From NCBI RefSeq assembly GCF_932526225.1, contig NC_064037.1, positions 1,736,001-1,800,000 on the forward strand: a stretch of 64,000 nucleotides of DNA. Reading direction: 5' to 3'. The stretch is from Nematostella vectensis (taxonomy: Eukaryota > Cnidaria > Anthozoa > Actiniaria > Edwardsiidae). Below, piece after piece: positions 43,963 to 54,596 of the stretch (within the stretch, counting starts at the first letter, position 1; every line of letters begins with the position of its first letter). The notes beneath the pieces were generated by a model. It was not told the DNA's origin. It saw nothing but the letters and a program-made list of their open reading frames with translations, and searched no databases. Made by a program: the position numbers and the translations under genes.

Positions 43963-46900
43963 CTAGTAACCAGCAGCGCGGGCAAATTTCCTTGGGTCCG
44001 ACATTCCATATAAGGAACCGTCCTTGTTTCTACTGACAGCTTGCACGATATTCTGCGAGGTCCTGGGGGAGACCGTGTGATTGCGAGTTTCCAGTGCCTT
44101 ACGGATTGCCAGCGGTAATTCGTAGGGCGATCGGTCAAGATATGTTACTACATCGGGAAAGAGTTGGTGATGAAGGCGAGGTTCTTTGACAGCTTCAGAG
44201 AGACTTCGGCCGAACCAGAGCTTGCTCATAGACACCTACAACCAGCCATCGTGGTATATGAACATATTGAATTGATATAGTGGCGGGTATATCTATCTAT
44301 CCTCGTCCCCTTATGAACCTAGAGAATACAGGGCCCTCGCCCCTTACCAACCAAGTGATCCACCCATTGTTTTCTGTCTTGGTGGTGAAACAAAAATACT
44401 TATCCTGAAAGCAGAAGTTTCATCCTCTTGTAATACTTTCCAAATACTTGTAATACACTCTCCCATCAGGCTAGTACTGGTGATGATCATTTCCAAGCAC
44501 CTATCCCCCCCCTCGGGGTCCCCTGTCCTTACCAGGCTAGTATTAGTGATGATCATTTCCAAGCACCTACCCCCCCCCCCCTCGGGGTTCCCCTGTCCTT
44601 ACCAGGCTAGTATTAGTGATGATCATTTCCAAGCACCTACCCCCCCCCCCCTCGGGGTCCCCTGTCCTTACCAGGCTAGTATTAGTGATCATCATTTCCA
44701 AGCACCTATCCCCCTCCCCCCCCCCCCCCCCCCGGGACTCCCCTGCCTCTTACCAGACTAGTACTGGTGATGATCATTGACCCGCCAGCGGCGCCACACA
44801 CCAACTCGACGTCGCCCTCCTGGTCAGTGAAAATCACGGGTGCCATGGAGGACTGTGGCCGCTTGCCAGGCTTGATAAAATTCACCTCACTTGGGGGAAG
44901 GCCGTAAAGGTTGGTGGCACCGGGGGTGCTGAAGTCATCCATCTCATTATTAAACAGGATCCCTGTGCGCCTACCAAGATATGCGGCGCCAAATCTGCAA
45001 ATAAAAAAGACAGTCAGTGTTATAAAGTCGCGTACCCTGGCCCAAAAGCCTCGACCGTGGGGGTTCGAGCATTTTTTTTATCATGTTTTTACACTATTGG
45101 ATAGTAACCAGTATGTTTGGAATAAAGACCCGGGGCGTGCAAGCCAAAAGGCGATTCAGTGCCCCTACATAGTGTATTAGAGAAACTACGCCTATGAAAA
45201 AAGTCTTCTCCTTAAGTCTTGCCCCTCAGGTTTAAGTGAGTGGAATTGTCTTTAGATTAGAACTTGCCGAAACCCCATACTGGAACGCCAGCTCCTACAA
45301 TACAATACAATACAATACAATACAATAATTTATTTTCCGTTGATGACGTGAGGAGTGGTCACCCAGTCTCCCGAGCTCGGGGAGCTCATGGTACAAACGC
45401 TCGACAACACTACTGACAACGATTACATTACACATTACATAATAATTCTAATTATGGGAAATAGGGAGAATTTAAATACAGTTGCTGCATTGGCAGCCAT
45501 GTGGAATGATGTCGCGTAGGTTCTTGCGGAACTCAGAGACGGAATTAGCAGCTTTAGCAGAGTTAGGTAGTTGGTTCCAAAAATGTGATATCAGGTAGTA
45601 GAAAGAGTTATGCATATATAACGATTGATAGGATGGCTGTGTAAGATTATGAACAGAAGAGCGCAGATTGTACTGTGAAGACCGGGTTACAAAGAAGTTG
45701 GCAATATAAGTAGCCTGTTGCATCCTATATGATTTAAAAAATAATAGAAGAGCCTGAACTTGTCGCCTATGCTCAAGTTTACGCATATTGGATATAGCTA
45801 AACAGTTTTCATACGATGACGATCTACCTAGATTAAGAAGTGTCCTTAAACTATAATAGTTAGACTTCTCTAGCCTGGCGTTCTGGGCCCGGTTCCTAGA
45901 AAGCAGGTTAGCGCTTATCCACGGATAAATATGGTTATTGAGACATTTGATTGGATAACAACCTTATTTATCTCTGGGATAGCGTTAACTGCTTTCTAGG
46001 AACCCGGCCCTGGTGGTTAGGCAAGAGTAGCTGTTGATCCTTACAAGTTTCGTGTGACGTCACACTATAAACCACAGAAAACCCAAGAGAACCACAGGAG
46101 CCCCAAAAATAGCGCCTCGAACAATCCGGCTACCCCTACCGGTAGTTTATGGTGGACGTGACAGACACCGCGTCCCCGTTGCTTGCCAGGATGGAGAGAT
46201 GAGTGGTACCACCGTCTACCGTCTGTCCGGTCTCCGCTCCGTAGTACGAGGCGTTGCTATGAGTCTGGTTGTCCCAGATATTCTGACGAATCTTCTCCGC
46301 ATACACCGGACTCGTCAGTTTGCTCATTATCTGTCGAAAGATCCTTGCTTTAGGGGTTCAAGCTTACACCTAGCTAAAGGAAGGAAATCAGGAGGGGGGA
46401 TCTTTAATCTTTAAAGAAGGTGACTGGTAAGATACCTCAGTGATGTTCTAGCTTACACCTAGCTAAAGGAAGGAAATCAGGAGGGAGGATCTTGAATTTT
46501 TAAAGAAGTGATTGGTAAGATACCTCAGTGATGTTCTCAAATGCAGGATCTCCAAGCAAAGCCCTCCGCGCGAACGCAAACTTGAAAGACTCCACGATGC
46601 GGTGGTAGGTGAGCCCTGACGCGGAGTCTGAAGCGCGCGCCTCTGGTCCAAGATTGTACCCTAGAAAACACGAGAAATGGAATATAGCACGTGTGAATGA
46701 GTATATTCTAAGAACCAAATCACGTGCAAATATATTCTTAGAACCCTTATCATGTGTCGGTTAGTTCACTTTTTGGATCATAGACAAACAGTCTTCACCC
46801 GGGGCCTACGTTTACCTTTATCAAGACTCGGTTCGTCTTGTACTTTCTGCCGTTTTCAAAATGAGAAAGCTGGGTTCGAGAGTTTAACTTTATCAATTAG

Positions 46901-49900
46901 TCCCCAGTCCCCCACTCGTGTTATAAAATGCGAATAATAATTCTGCTCTGGCCAAAACACCACACTGCTACTAACCAGTCCCCCATTTCGTGCTCTTCTC
47001 TGGCCAAAGCACCACACTGCTACTAACGAGTCCTCCATCTCGTGCTCTGGCCAAAACACCACACTGCTACTAACCAGTCCCCCATCTCGTGCTCTGCTCT
47101 GGCCAAAACACCACACTGCCACTAACCAGTCCCCCATCTCGTGCTCTGCTTTGGCCAAAACACCACACTGCTACTAACAAGTCCCCCATCTCGTACTCTG
47201 GCCAAAACACCACACTGCTTCTTACCTTTCATAATGTTCATAATCAGAGTGACGACCGGGCCCCCCGAGGGACCAGTGGTGGCGAACATGGTCCTCCCCC
47301 CCAGGGTATTCTTGATGGGTACTTTATTAGTTTGAGCCGTGTAGTTTTTCAGATCCTCAGCTGTTACGATCCCTCCTCCGTCCTGGATATCCTTTGCAAT
47401 GTCTGCAGCAAGTGAGCCTTCGTAAAAGTCATTGGGATTGTCGCGGATTTTTTCAAGTGTTAAGGCAAAGGCTGGGTGCTTTATTGTCGAGTTTTCTGGC
47501 TTGAGATTGCCATTCTCCATCAAGAGAGCTCTGTGAGTTGATAGCCAAGACTTATTGGTTTACGTATAGCAGGAAAAGTTATCTCATATCGCTAGACGGA
47601 TGGCCAGGAGTTGCCGTACCCACCCTTAGTTAAGAACCATGCAATGAGTACGGCAGACCATGCTTTCCCTGCCCGTACCCAGGATTTTTCTTTGGGGGGG
47701 GGGGATCCAAGAAAGTGGACCTAATTTTTCCGTGGGGGGGAGGGGGGAGTTCTCAGATAAAAATCTGAACACCCCCGAAAGAACAAAGAGGGATTTTTTT
47801 ATGGCTACAAGCAAGAGTGTTTTAGCTTGTGCTTTATAGTTTTGTCTACAAATAGCACGTCTATTATGAACCGAAAGTGGACCTTCGGCCGTTGTGGGGG
47901 TGGGGGGGGGGGTGCGTTCGCACCCCCTGCACCCCCCCCCCTGGGTACGGGCCTGCATTTTGTGTAGTGACTGCGCAATGGACGTGCAATAAACGACAAG
48001 TGGCAATCGAGTTCAGAGTGTCGAAATCTCACCTTAGTCCAGGATCGGCAGAAATTTTAGGTATGGCGCCTTTCATGGCGTCATGAAGAGCATGAATGAT
48101 CTTGAAGCCGCCTTTAGCCATGTCAATGGTAGGCTGTACCAAGTCTCTCCACGGAAGCTTGCCATACTCCATCCAGGCCGTGTGAAGACCTCGAACCTCT
48201 CCTGGTACGGCTACAGCTAGCCCTCCTGGACACGAGAAATCATGAAAATGACAACGTTTTACTTTGCTTTGAGTCTGACTGGGAGGCGTGATTGCGAGAG
48301 CGTCGCTGCGCAGGGCCTGTGCTCTTCATTACTGTGTTCAAGGCTCACTTCCCGATTCCAACGTGAGTTTTTGGACTTTGCCTGTTATGGTCAGGGGATT
48401 TAGGGGAATGGTCTATGTATGGTTCCTTTTATCTGTTATTTTCTCCTTCATTCGCCCCTGGACAAGCATGCTAACATCAACACGGGTATACTTACCAAGC
48501 TGAGCTTTCTCCGTCTGGTTCACGTACATGGTGGAGTTAGCGGCTCCAGGTGCCACCTCACGGAAGTCAAGAAACTTCGCTTTCTTCGTGTCGCGCTGGT
48601 AAACGAGCATGAACCCTCCTCCGCCAATCCCCGTGGAGTGCAGATTGAGCAGGCCTACACAGAACAGGGTCGCAACTGCCGAATCCACCGCACTACCCCC
48701 CTAGGACAAAGAGAGGTATATCACGGGCGGATAGGGTGGTGGTGTGTATGCGAAGGGAGGGAGATGGGGGACATTCGATAACCGTGGCCCTTGTTATTAT
48801 CTTCACAGCCTTGTCCTCAGGCTTCTCTCGGTCAGGAGAGGCCGTGAACATGCACGGGCAGCGGAATGGTTAAAAAAGTGAGGAGGGTGGAGGGTTTGTG
48901 ATTTCGAAGATAAAAATGATAGAAACAGAAATGTATAATATATTTTTTTACCAAGCAATCGACTGTTTAGGTAGATGTAAAAAACGCGCATTTCCATGTA
49001 AAAAAAAACCATCCGCTCAGAAAAGTGAGGAGCCCCCTCTGCCCCTCCCCGTCCGTCACCCCTCTCCGTCCGTCGCCCCGCCCCGTCCGTCGCCCCGCCC
49101 TGACATTATCACTGGGAAAAACAATTTAATGGATTCTTGAAGGCCTGTAACTTGCTGTTACCACGGATATGCTTTGGGAAATAAGGATTGTGGGGCGCAC
49201 AACGTTGGTCAGCAATGGATAAATAGGTTTTCCTATGATGATGTCCATTTGTAAATGCGTGCACCATAGATAACCAAAGGACCCCCGACCCCTCCCCAGG
49301 CACCCCTAAACACCATTTAACAAGGGCTAAAGTGAGTCAGCCAACCTTAAACACCATTTAACAAGGGCTAAAGTGAGTCAGCCAACCTTAAACACCATTT
49401 AACAAGGGCTAAAGTTAGTCAGCCAACCTTAAACAACATTTAACAAGGGCTAAAGTGAGTCAGCCAACCTTAAACACCATTTAACAAGGGCTAAAGTGAG
49501 TCAGCCAACCTTGATCAGCATTTAACAAGGGCTAAAGTGAGTCAGCCAACCTTAAACAACATTAAACAAGGGCTAAAGTGAGTCAGCAAACCTTAAACAC
49601 CATTTAACAAGGGCTAAAGTGAGCCAGCCAACCTTGATCAGCATTTTTGCGCCAAGCTCGGAGCATTCGTCTGCATCACTAGATACAACCCCGCTTTTAA
49701 ACGGACCCTCTCCTAATATGGGCTTGGGGTCAGCGGACTTGCTATCTTTCTTCTTAAGACCAAGGCCCAGTCCCACTCCTAATGCAATTGCCACAATGAT
49801 CACCGCAACGACGAAGATGATGACGACATGAAGTCTTTTTAACCTGAAATTTAGTTAAAACCTTATCAACTCACTCCATGATTGGTATTTAAAAGATAGC

Positions 49901-50721
49901 AGTTGATATTATAAACATTATTATTACGCGTCCACATACGCTCTTGCGTATCTTGTTGTTGTTGTTGTTTATTTCAAAGATCAGATGATATTAAAAGAGC
50001 GTGCGTGATTGACGTCATCCGAGAAATGGCGTCCATGAGCCGTGATCTGCATATTTTAGCGAGCTTCGGGTTTAAACACGAATACAGGCTTTCAATTTCA
50101 GTCACATTTTTACTAGTCGAGGTAGATTTGAGAGATGTTTCTAAAAAAAGCGATTCTTTTCAACGAAAAATGCGTCTACGCGAGTTTCATTATCTGCTTG
50201 AACTTATACTGCTGACGTCAAGGGCCGATATTCTAAAGAAGATAGTGCTCCCGGGGAGTGTAATATCAACATCGGTTTTTTTTAAATAACAAGGTCACAT
50301 ACATAACGTATCTCACTTTAGCGGGGAGGGGGTGGGGATGCCTTAATTTCATGATTACTTCCTCGCGTTTGTCAGACATGAAACCGTTATCAGAGTTATT
50401 CAAAGAGATACAAAAACCAGTAAAGCAGAACAGTCATGTTAGTGTGTGTTTTATAAAGAAATAGTATAAGGTGACAACAAAGGGCCTACAACAAATAGGT
50501 ACGAGGTACAAGATACATTTTATGGCAACGGTCTTCATACCCCTATCCCCACTCTGACAAAGTATCTATTTTACATGTCTTACGTGTCCTAGTTAAAAAG
50601 TAAATCATCATAATCACACTTGCAAAATGCACTATTTATGTTTCCGTTCAAAGTGAAAGCGAATTATCACATTACATTATGCACCCTTTAGCTAACCTTC
50701 TAAACAAAAAACTTACCCCAT
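43963..50721 (-). CDS. GGT1: Gamma-glutamyltransferase (membrane-anchored ectoenzyme)
   Basis: Cleaves and transfers the gamma-glutamyl group of glutathione at the cell surface. Exons: 50721-50717, 49843-49633, 48700-48496, 48225-48033, 47530-47226, 46660-46524, 46330-46140, 44994-44754, 44235-43963; 586 aa (human GGT1 569), phases closed. The N-terminus is LKRLHVV followed by an uncleaved signal-anchor helix (IIFVVAVIIVAIALGVGLGL). Then DGGTTHLSIL carries the autoprocessing and catalytic threonine that starts the small subunit, with GSAVDSAVATL, GIGGGGFML, REVAPG, GGIVTAEDL, LTYHRIVE, GILFNNEMDDF, CGAAGGSMI (oxyanion region) and a final AAGY. The first exon is only five coding bases (ATGGG) and is the least certain part. 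Paralogue number is not determined. Confidence 0.94.
44457..44780 (-). repeat. About 66-bp minisatellite made of a GGT exon end plus 5' splice site
   Basis: The exon ending at 44754 finishes (minus strand) ATGATCATCACCAGTACTAG, TCTG, then GTAAGAGG. Four downstream units repeat ATGATCATCACTAATACTAG, CCTG, then GTAAGGACAGGGG, separated by C-runs on the plus strand. Three units keep a perfect GTAAGG donor; the last has lost the GT. Confidence 0.92.
45296..45800 (-). mobile_element. CR1-like non-LTR retrotransposon 3' fragment with microsatellite tail
   Basis: A 104-residue frame (45472-45786) resembling the region after the reverse transcriptase: TRSSQYNLRSS, SFYYLISHFWNQLP, SVSEFRKNLRD. On the minus strand it is followed by a (TATTG)n tail at 45297-45325, as non-LTR elements often end in short tandem repeats. 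It lies in a GGT intron. Confidence 0.8.
45885..46010. mobile_element. Short palindromic MITE in a GGT intron
   Basis: About 126 bp. The left arm GGGCCCGGTTCCTAGAAAGC, AGGTTAGCGCT is mirrored by the right arm AGCGTTAACTGCTTTCTAGG, AACCCGGCCC. The interior is about 60 bp of AT-rich sequence. No ORF. Confidence 0.85.
46366..46537 (-). repeat. Two-copy tandem duplication of a GGT exon end and 5' splice site
   Basis: Units of about 85 bp. The real junction (minus strand AGAACATCACTGAG, GTATCTTACC at 46537-46515) is copied at about 46448-46426. The shared intronic part includes AGCTTACACCTAGCTAAAGG. Confidence 0.9.
46955..47230 (-). repeat. About 57-bp minisatellite abutting a GGT 5' splice site
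   Basis: Five units containing TGGCCAAAACACCACACTGC and CCCCCATCTCGTGCTCTG. Read on the minus strand, the real donor GTAAGAAGCAGTGTGGTGTT becomes GTTAGTAGCAGTGTGGTGTT in the units, so the array begins at a diverged copy of the splice site. Confidence 0.85.
47639..47956. mobile_element. Non-autonomous dispersed element, copy 2
   Basis: Same block order as 35754-36085. The right end CCTGGGTACGGGCCTG is a perfect inverted copy of the canonical left end CAGGCCCGTACCCAGG; the left end here reads CTGCCCGTACCCAGG. It contains G-runs and C-runs, no ORF, and lies in a GGT intron. Confidence 0.8.
49290..49650 (-). repeat. 41-bp minisatellite made of a GGT exon end plus 5' splice site
   Basis: The real junction on the minus strand is AAATGCTGATCAAG then GTTGGCTGGCTCACTTTAGC. 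Eight downstream units read AAATGGTGTTTAAG then GTTGGCTGACTCACTTTAGC. One unit (about 49497-49537) keeps the exon bases GCTGATCAAG exactly. Confidence 0.93.
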
Positions 50722-51596
50722 TCTATGGTAATCCTGTGGTTGAATTCCTTGTTAACTTGTCTTGATCAACACTGACTACAAAGAGAGCTCTTCTATAGAT
50801 CAAAGTGCTTCTGTCATGCCGCAGCAGTTTGCTGAGCTCACACGGTCATGCTTGGTCACGAATAAACTCACTTGACCTTGAATTATTTACCGTCAGCTCT
50901 TTTTTAGGAGCAACAAAATAAGCACTAATCATACCGCGAGTGTGATTGCTTGACTAATGTAACGCAGTCACCCGCGATGCTCATAGCAGAAAGTGGCGCA
51001 TTGCGGAGCATGTTTGTCGATTGGAATGTTTTGTTTTAAAGGAGTTGTTGCTCAATTCTTAGCTAAGTGTTTTTCTCTGCTTACTTGTCCCCTTTCCACC
51101 TCTCATCCCAAGTAAAAAAAGCGTGAGATAATTCTATATCTATTTTAATTACAAACGTTGGCTATACCTCTTTTTATGATGTTTACATACAACAGCACTA
51201 AGTTATTAAAATTTGATAAATTAGAAGAATTAATTACCATGAGGCAATCAAGTATGGGATTGCGTTTGGATTTAAACGGGTTTAACAAAGACACCAAACT
51301 GTCGCCTGTCTCGGCGCTGTAGTATAGTTAAAAGGAAATTGTCCAGTACGGAATTTTCGCTTGGATTTTTAAAAAATTGTATTAATCCACCAAGCTGTAG
51401 CCAAATCCTCGGCCAAATAGTGTCATTTGATTGATTGTTAAGCTGATTCCCAGATCACGTGATGCTGTCTTGGTAAATGCTGTCTATGAACTCTTTTGTA
51501 CCCTTTTGTCCGTTATTCAAGTGTCCTTATTCAAATCCGTTAGTCTCCCGACGACGCTTTCGGTTGCCCCTCGGGGGGATCCGAACGGTAGCCGAC
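50722..51596. other. GGT upstream region
   Basis: No gene seen. It contains the presumed GGT promoter and 5' UTR and the 3' end of the next gene on the same strand. No convincing TATA box or poly(A) signal was picked out. Confidence 0.4.
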
Positions 51597-53246
51597 TTAA
51601 AATCGGCGGCCTTGTAGGAATCCCCTTCGGAACCCGCCAAAATTATCCTCTTGTCTCCGGGCATGGCGGGGCGCGGGCGCGGGTGGTGGTATCCCGGCAT
51701 CCTTGCTGTCTCCACCCTCTTGCTCCTTCTTTGAGTCATCGCCCTCCTGAGTGAATAAACGTGAAAATGGATTAACACTGAACTGTGCGTGTACTACACC
51801 TCATTGCCTTCGATACACATGTAGATAGCGCACTCACCTCGTTGCCTTCGCTACACATATAGATAGCGCACTCACCTCATCGCCTTCGATACACATGTAG
51901 ATAGTGCACTCACCTCATTGCCTCCGCTACACATGTAGATAGCGCACTCACCTCGTTGCCTCCGCTAAACATGTAGATAGCGCACTCACCTCATTGCCTT
52001 CGATACACGTGTAGATAGCGCACTCACCTCATTGCCTTCGATACACATGTAGATAGCGCACTCACCTCATTGCCTTCGCTACACATGTAGATAGCGCACT
52101 CACCTCATTTCCTTCGATACACATGTAGATAGCGCACTCACCCAATTGCCTTCACTACACATGTAGATAGCGCACTCACCTCATTGCCTTCGATACACAT
52201 GTAGATAGCGCACTCACCTCATTGCCTTCGATACACATGTAGATAGCGCACTCACCTCATTGCCTTCGATACACGTGTAGATAGCGCACTCACCTCATTG
52301 CCTTCGCTACACATGTAGATAGCGCACGCACCTCATTGCCTTCGCTACACATGTAGATAGCGTACTCACCTCATTGCCTCCGCTACACATGTAGATAGCG
52401 CACTCACCTCATTGCCTTCGCTACACATGTAGCTAGCGCACTCACCTCATTGCCTTCGATACACATGTAGATAGCGCACTCACCTCATTGCCTTCGCTAC
52501 ACATGTAGATAGCGCACTCACCTCATTGCCTTCGATACACATGTAGATAGCGCACTCACCTCATTGCCTTCGCTACACATGTTGATAGCGCACTCACCTC
52601 ATTGCCTTCGATACACATGTAGATAGCGCACTCACCTCATTGCCTTCGATACACATGTAGATAGCGCACGCACCTCATTGCCTTCGCTACACGTGTAGAT
52701 AGCGCACTCACCTCATTGCCTTCGATACACATGTAGATAGCGCACTCACCTCATTGCCTTCGATACACATGTAGATAGCGCACTCACCTCATTGCCTTCG
52801 ATACACATGTAGATAGCGCACTCACCTCATTGCCTTCGCTACACATGTAGATAGCGCACTCACCTCATTGCCTTCGCTACACATGTAGATAGCGCACTCA
52901 CCTCGTTGCCTTCGCTACACATGTAGATAGCGCACTCACCTCATTGCCTTCGATACACATGTAGATAGCGCACTCACCTCATTGCCTTCGCTACACATGT
53001 AGATAGCGCACTCACCTCATTTCCTTCGATACACATGTAGATAGCGCACTCACCCAATTGCCTTCACTACACATGTAGATAGCGCACTCACCTCATTGCC
53101 TTCACTACACATGTAGCTAGCGCACTCACCTCGTTGTCGTCGCCGAAAATGTAGCTCTTGATGGAATGCCTGTAGTACACGGCAGCGGCAATGGCTACAC
53201 CAACTGCGATGGTCCCTATAGGGTGGGACTTTACAAATTGAAACAT
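51597..53246 (-). CDS. Small single-pass membrane protein, unrecognised
   Basis: Two exons, 53246-53130 and 51746-51597, in phase 0, giving 88 aa. Residues 1-39 are MFQFVKSHPIGTIAVGVAIA, AAVYYRHSIKSYIFGDDNE: a short N-terminus, then a hydrophobic helix (about residues 9-25) followed by basic residues. The second exon starts EGDDSKKEQEGGDS, passes through a proline-rich stretch (PPPAPAPRHARRQ), and ends NFGGFRRGFLQGRRF. The charge layout suggests an N-out or mitochondrial/ER-type single-pass protein, but no family is recognised. The intron is filled by a 38-bp array built from the first exon's splice junction. Coding status rests on a good ATG context, matching phase and good splice sites. Confidence 0.55.
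51785..53135 (-). repeat. 38-bp minisatellite made of an exon end plus 5' splice site
   Basis: About 35 units. On the minus strand each reads AATGAG, GTGAGTGCGCTATCTACATG, TGTATCGAAGGC. The real junction is AACGAG, GTGAGTGCGCTAGCTACATG. Almost every unit therefore carries an intact consensus donor (GAG/GTGAGT). The array fills most of the single intron. Confidence 0.94.
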
Positions 53247-54596
53247 TTTTGCTACTATTATCTCGTGATTCTAACTTTTCTGTGCTCAAAACGGGGCTAA
53301 TTAGCGAAGTTAGTGATAGATGACGTCAAAAAGCTTACATAATTAGAGCTAATTACCCAATCAAATTTCTGACAACTTGCTTCTAATTGGCAAAAACAGA
53401 TCATGCAAATAAAAGAGGGGGACACGAGTATTGTGCTCGCGCTTTGGCAATTGCCATCTTTTCTATTTTTATTCGTTTTTGACTCTATTTTCTTAAATTT
53501 TCCATTTTTTCATCACTATACAAATTCTTTTACGTATTAGAATACAAACCGAGTGCTTGGGTTACCTGTGCTCTAACTGCGAAATTTTCACGTCACAAAA
53601 ATATCATAAGTAATTTATTTATTTTTACAGAAGAAAAATTTAGCCACATCCCTTACATTTATACATCTTTCTTTTTCCTATCATTATCTACTTTATCATA
53701 ATAAGTCATATCTTTTCGAATAGGCTGCACCAAATATTGGCTGTCAACTCGTCTCCTGGATAAATCTCCAGAGTTTTAGAAATAACTCTGCCCTGAACAA
53801 GTCTCAAAACATATAGGACAGTAAATACCAATAATAATGGAAAATACTCCTTATCAATAATCATGTGCTTAGCAAATGTTACATGCGCATTTTTGCAATA
53901 CACTAAGTCTTCTCTAAATAATTCAATTTGGCTATTTTCATTCTTTTTGATTTTGCCTTTCCTCTTTTTGAGAAATCAGAATAATCGACCGAAACTCCTT
54001 TCTTGCTACGTATCATGCAGTTTCAAGTTCAATTTATTTGAACGAGTGTGTTTTTCTAATACTTTCAAAATTGCACGAGCCGTCTTCGGCGAGCTTTTGA
54101 AAAACTCTCAAGTGCAAATTTATCCCGAATTGAACGAGAAAACTGTATGATTACTTATTAATTATAAACATGCACAAATTAGGAGAGTCAAGATTTTACG
54201 TTCGAAACAGTAAAACAGCGCGCACTCTGTTCAAAACTGGCAATATTCGTCAACAGCGCGCGCGCAAGTTGTGAAAATCGAAAACTTTTCGGATCAAAAT
54301 CAAACTATTTTAATCTTTTTTTCTCACTTTTTCTTTCTGAAGTTTGAATTTTTTCTCAGGAAGGTTTTTAAAATTGTGTAGACTATATCTACTGTGTAAA
54401 ATAATAAGAAAATACGCATTTTCGTGGATTTAATGTAATTGCACTGTAATTACCCTGTGTTACAAATTTTTGCACTGAATTACATTTGAACTGCACTGCT
54501 CTCATACAATCAGAATCGATAAATTTGTCCATGTATATTATTAATTAAGAAAATATCTCTAAAGAAATTTGTTACAAATACAATATAATCCCGAAT
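53247..54596. other. AT-rich intergenic region
   Basis: No gene supported. An open frame at 53863-54150 has no recognisable domain and a composition like the surrounding AT-rich DNA. Confidence 0.45.

Noticed and set aside
51527-51778. 83-aa Arg-rich ORF overlapping the small membrane gene's second exon
   Set aside because: It is in a different frame from the exon phase set by the first exon, and its start lies in the intron upstream of the acceptor.
51785-53135. CRISPR-like appearance of regular short repeats
   Set aside because: No distinct spacers, units are contiguous tandem copies of a splice junction, and the genome is eukaryotic. The same applies to the other arrays.
53863-54150. 95-aa plus-strand ORF in an AT-rich intergenic region
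   Set aside because: No domain, composition like the surrounding sequence, no splice or promoter evidence.
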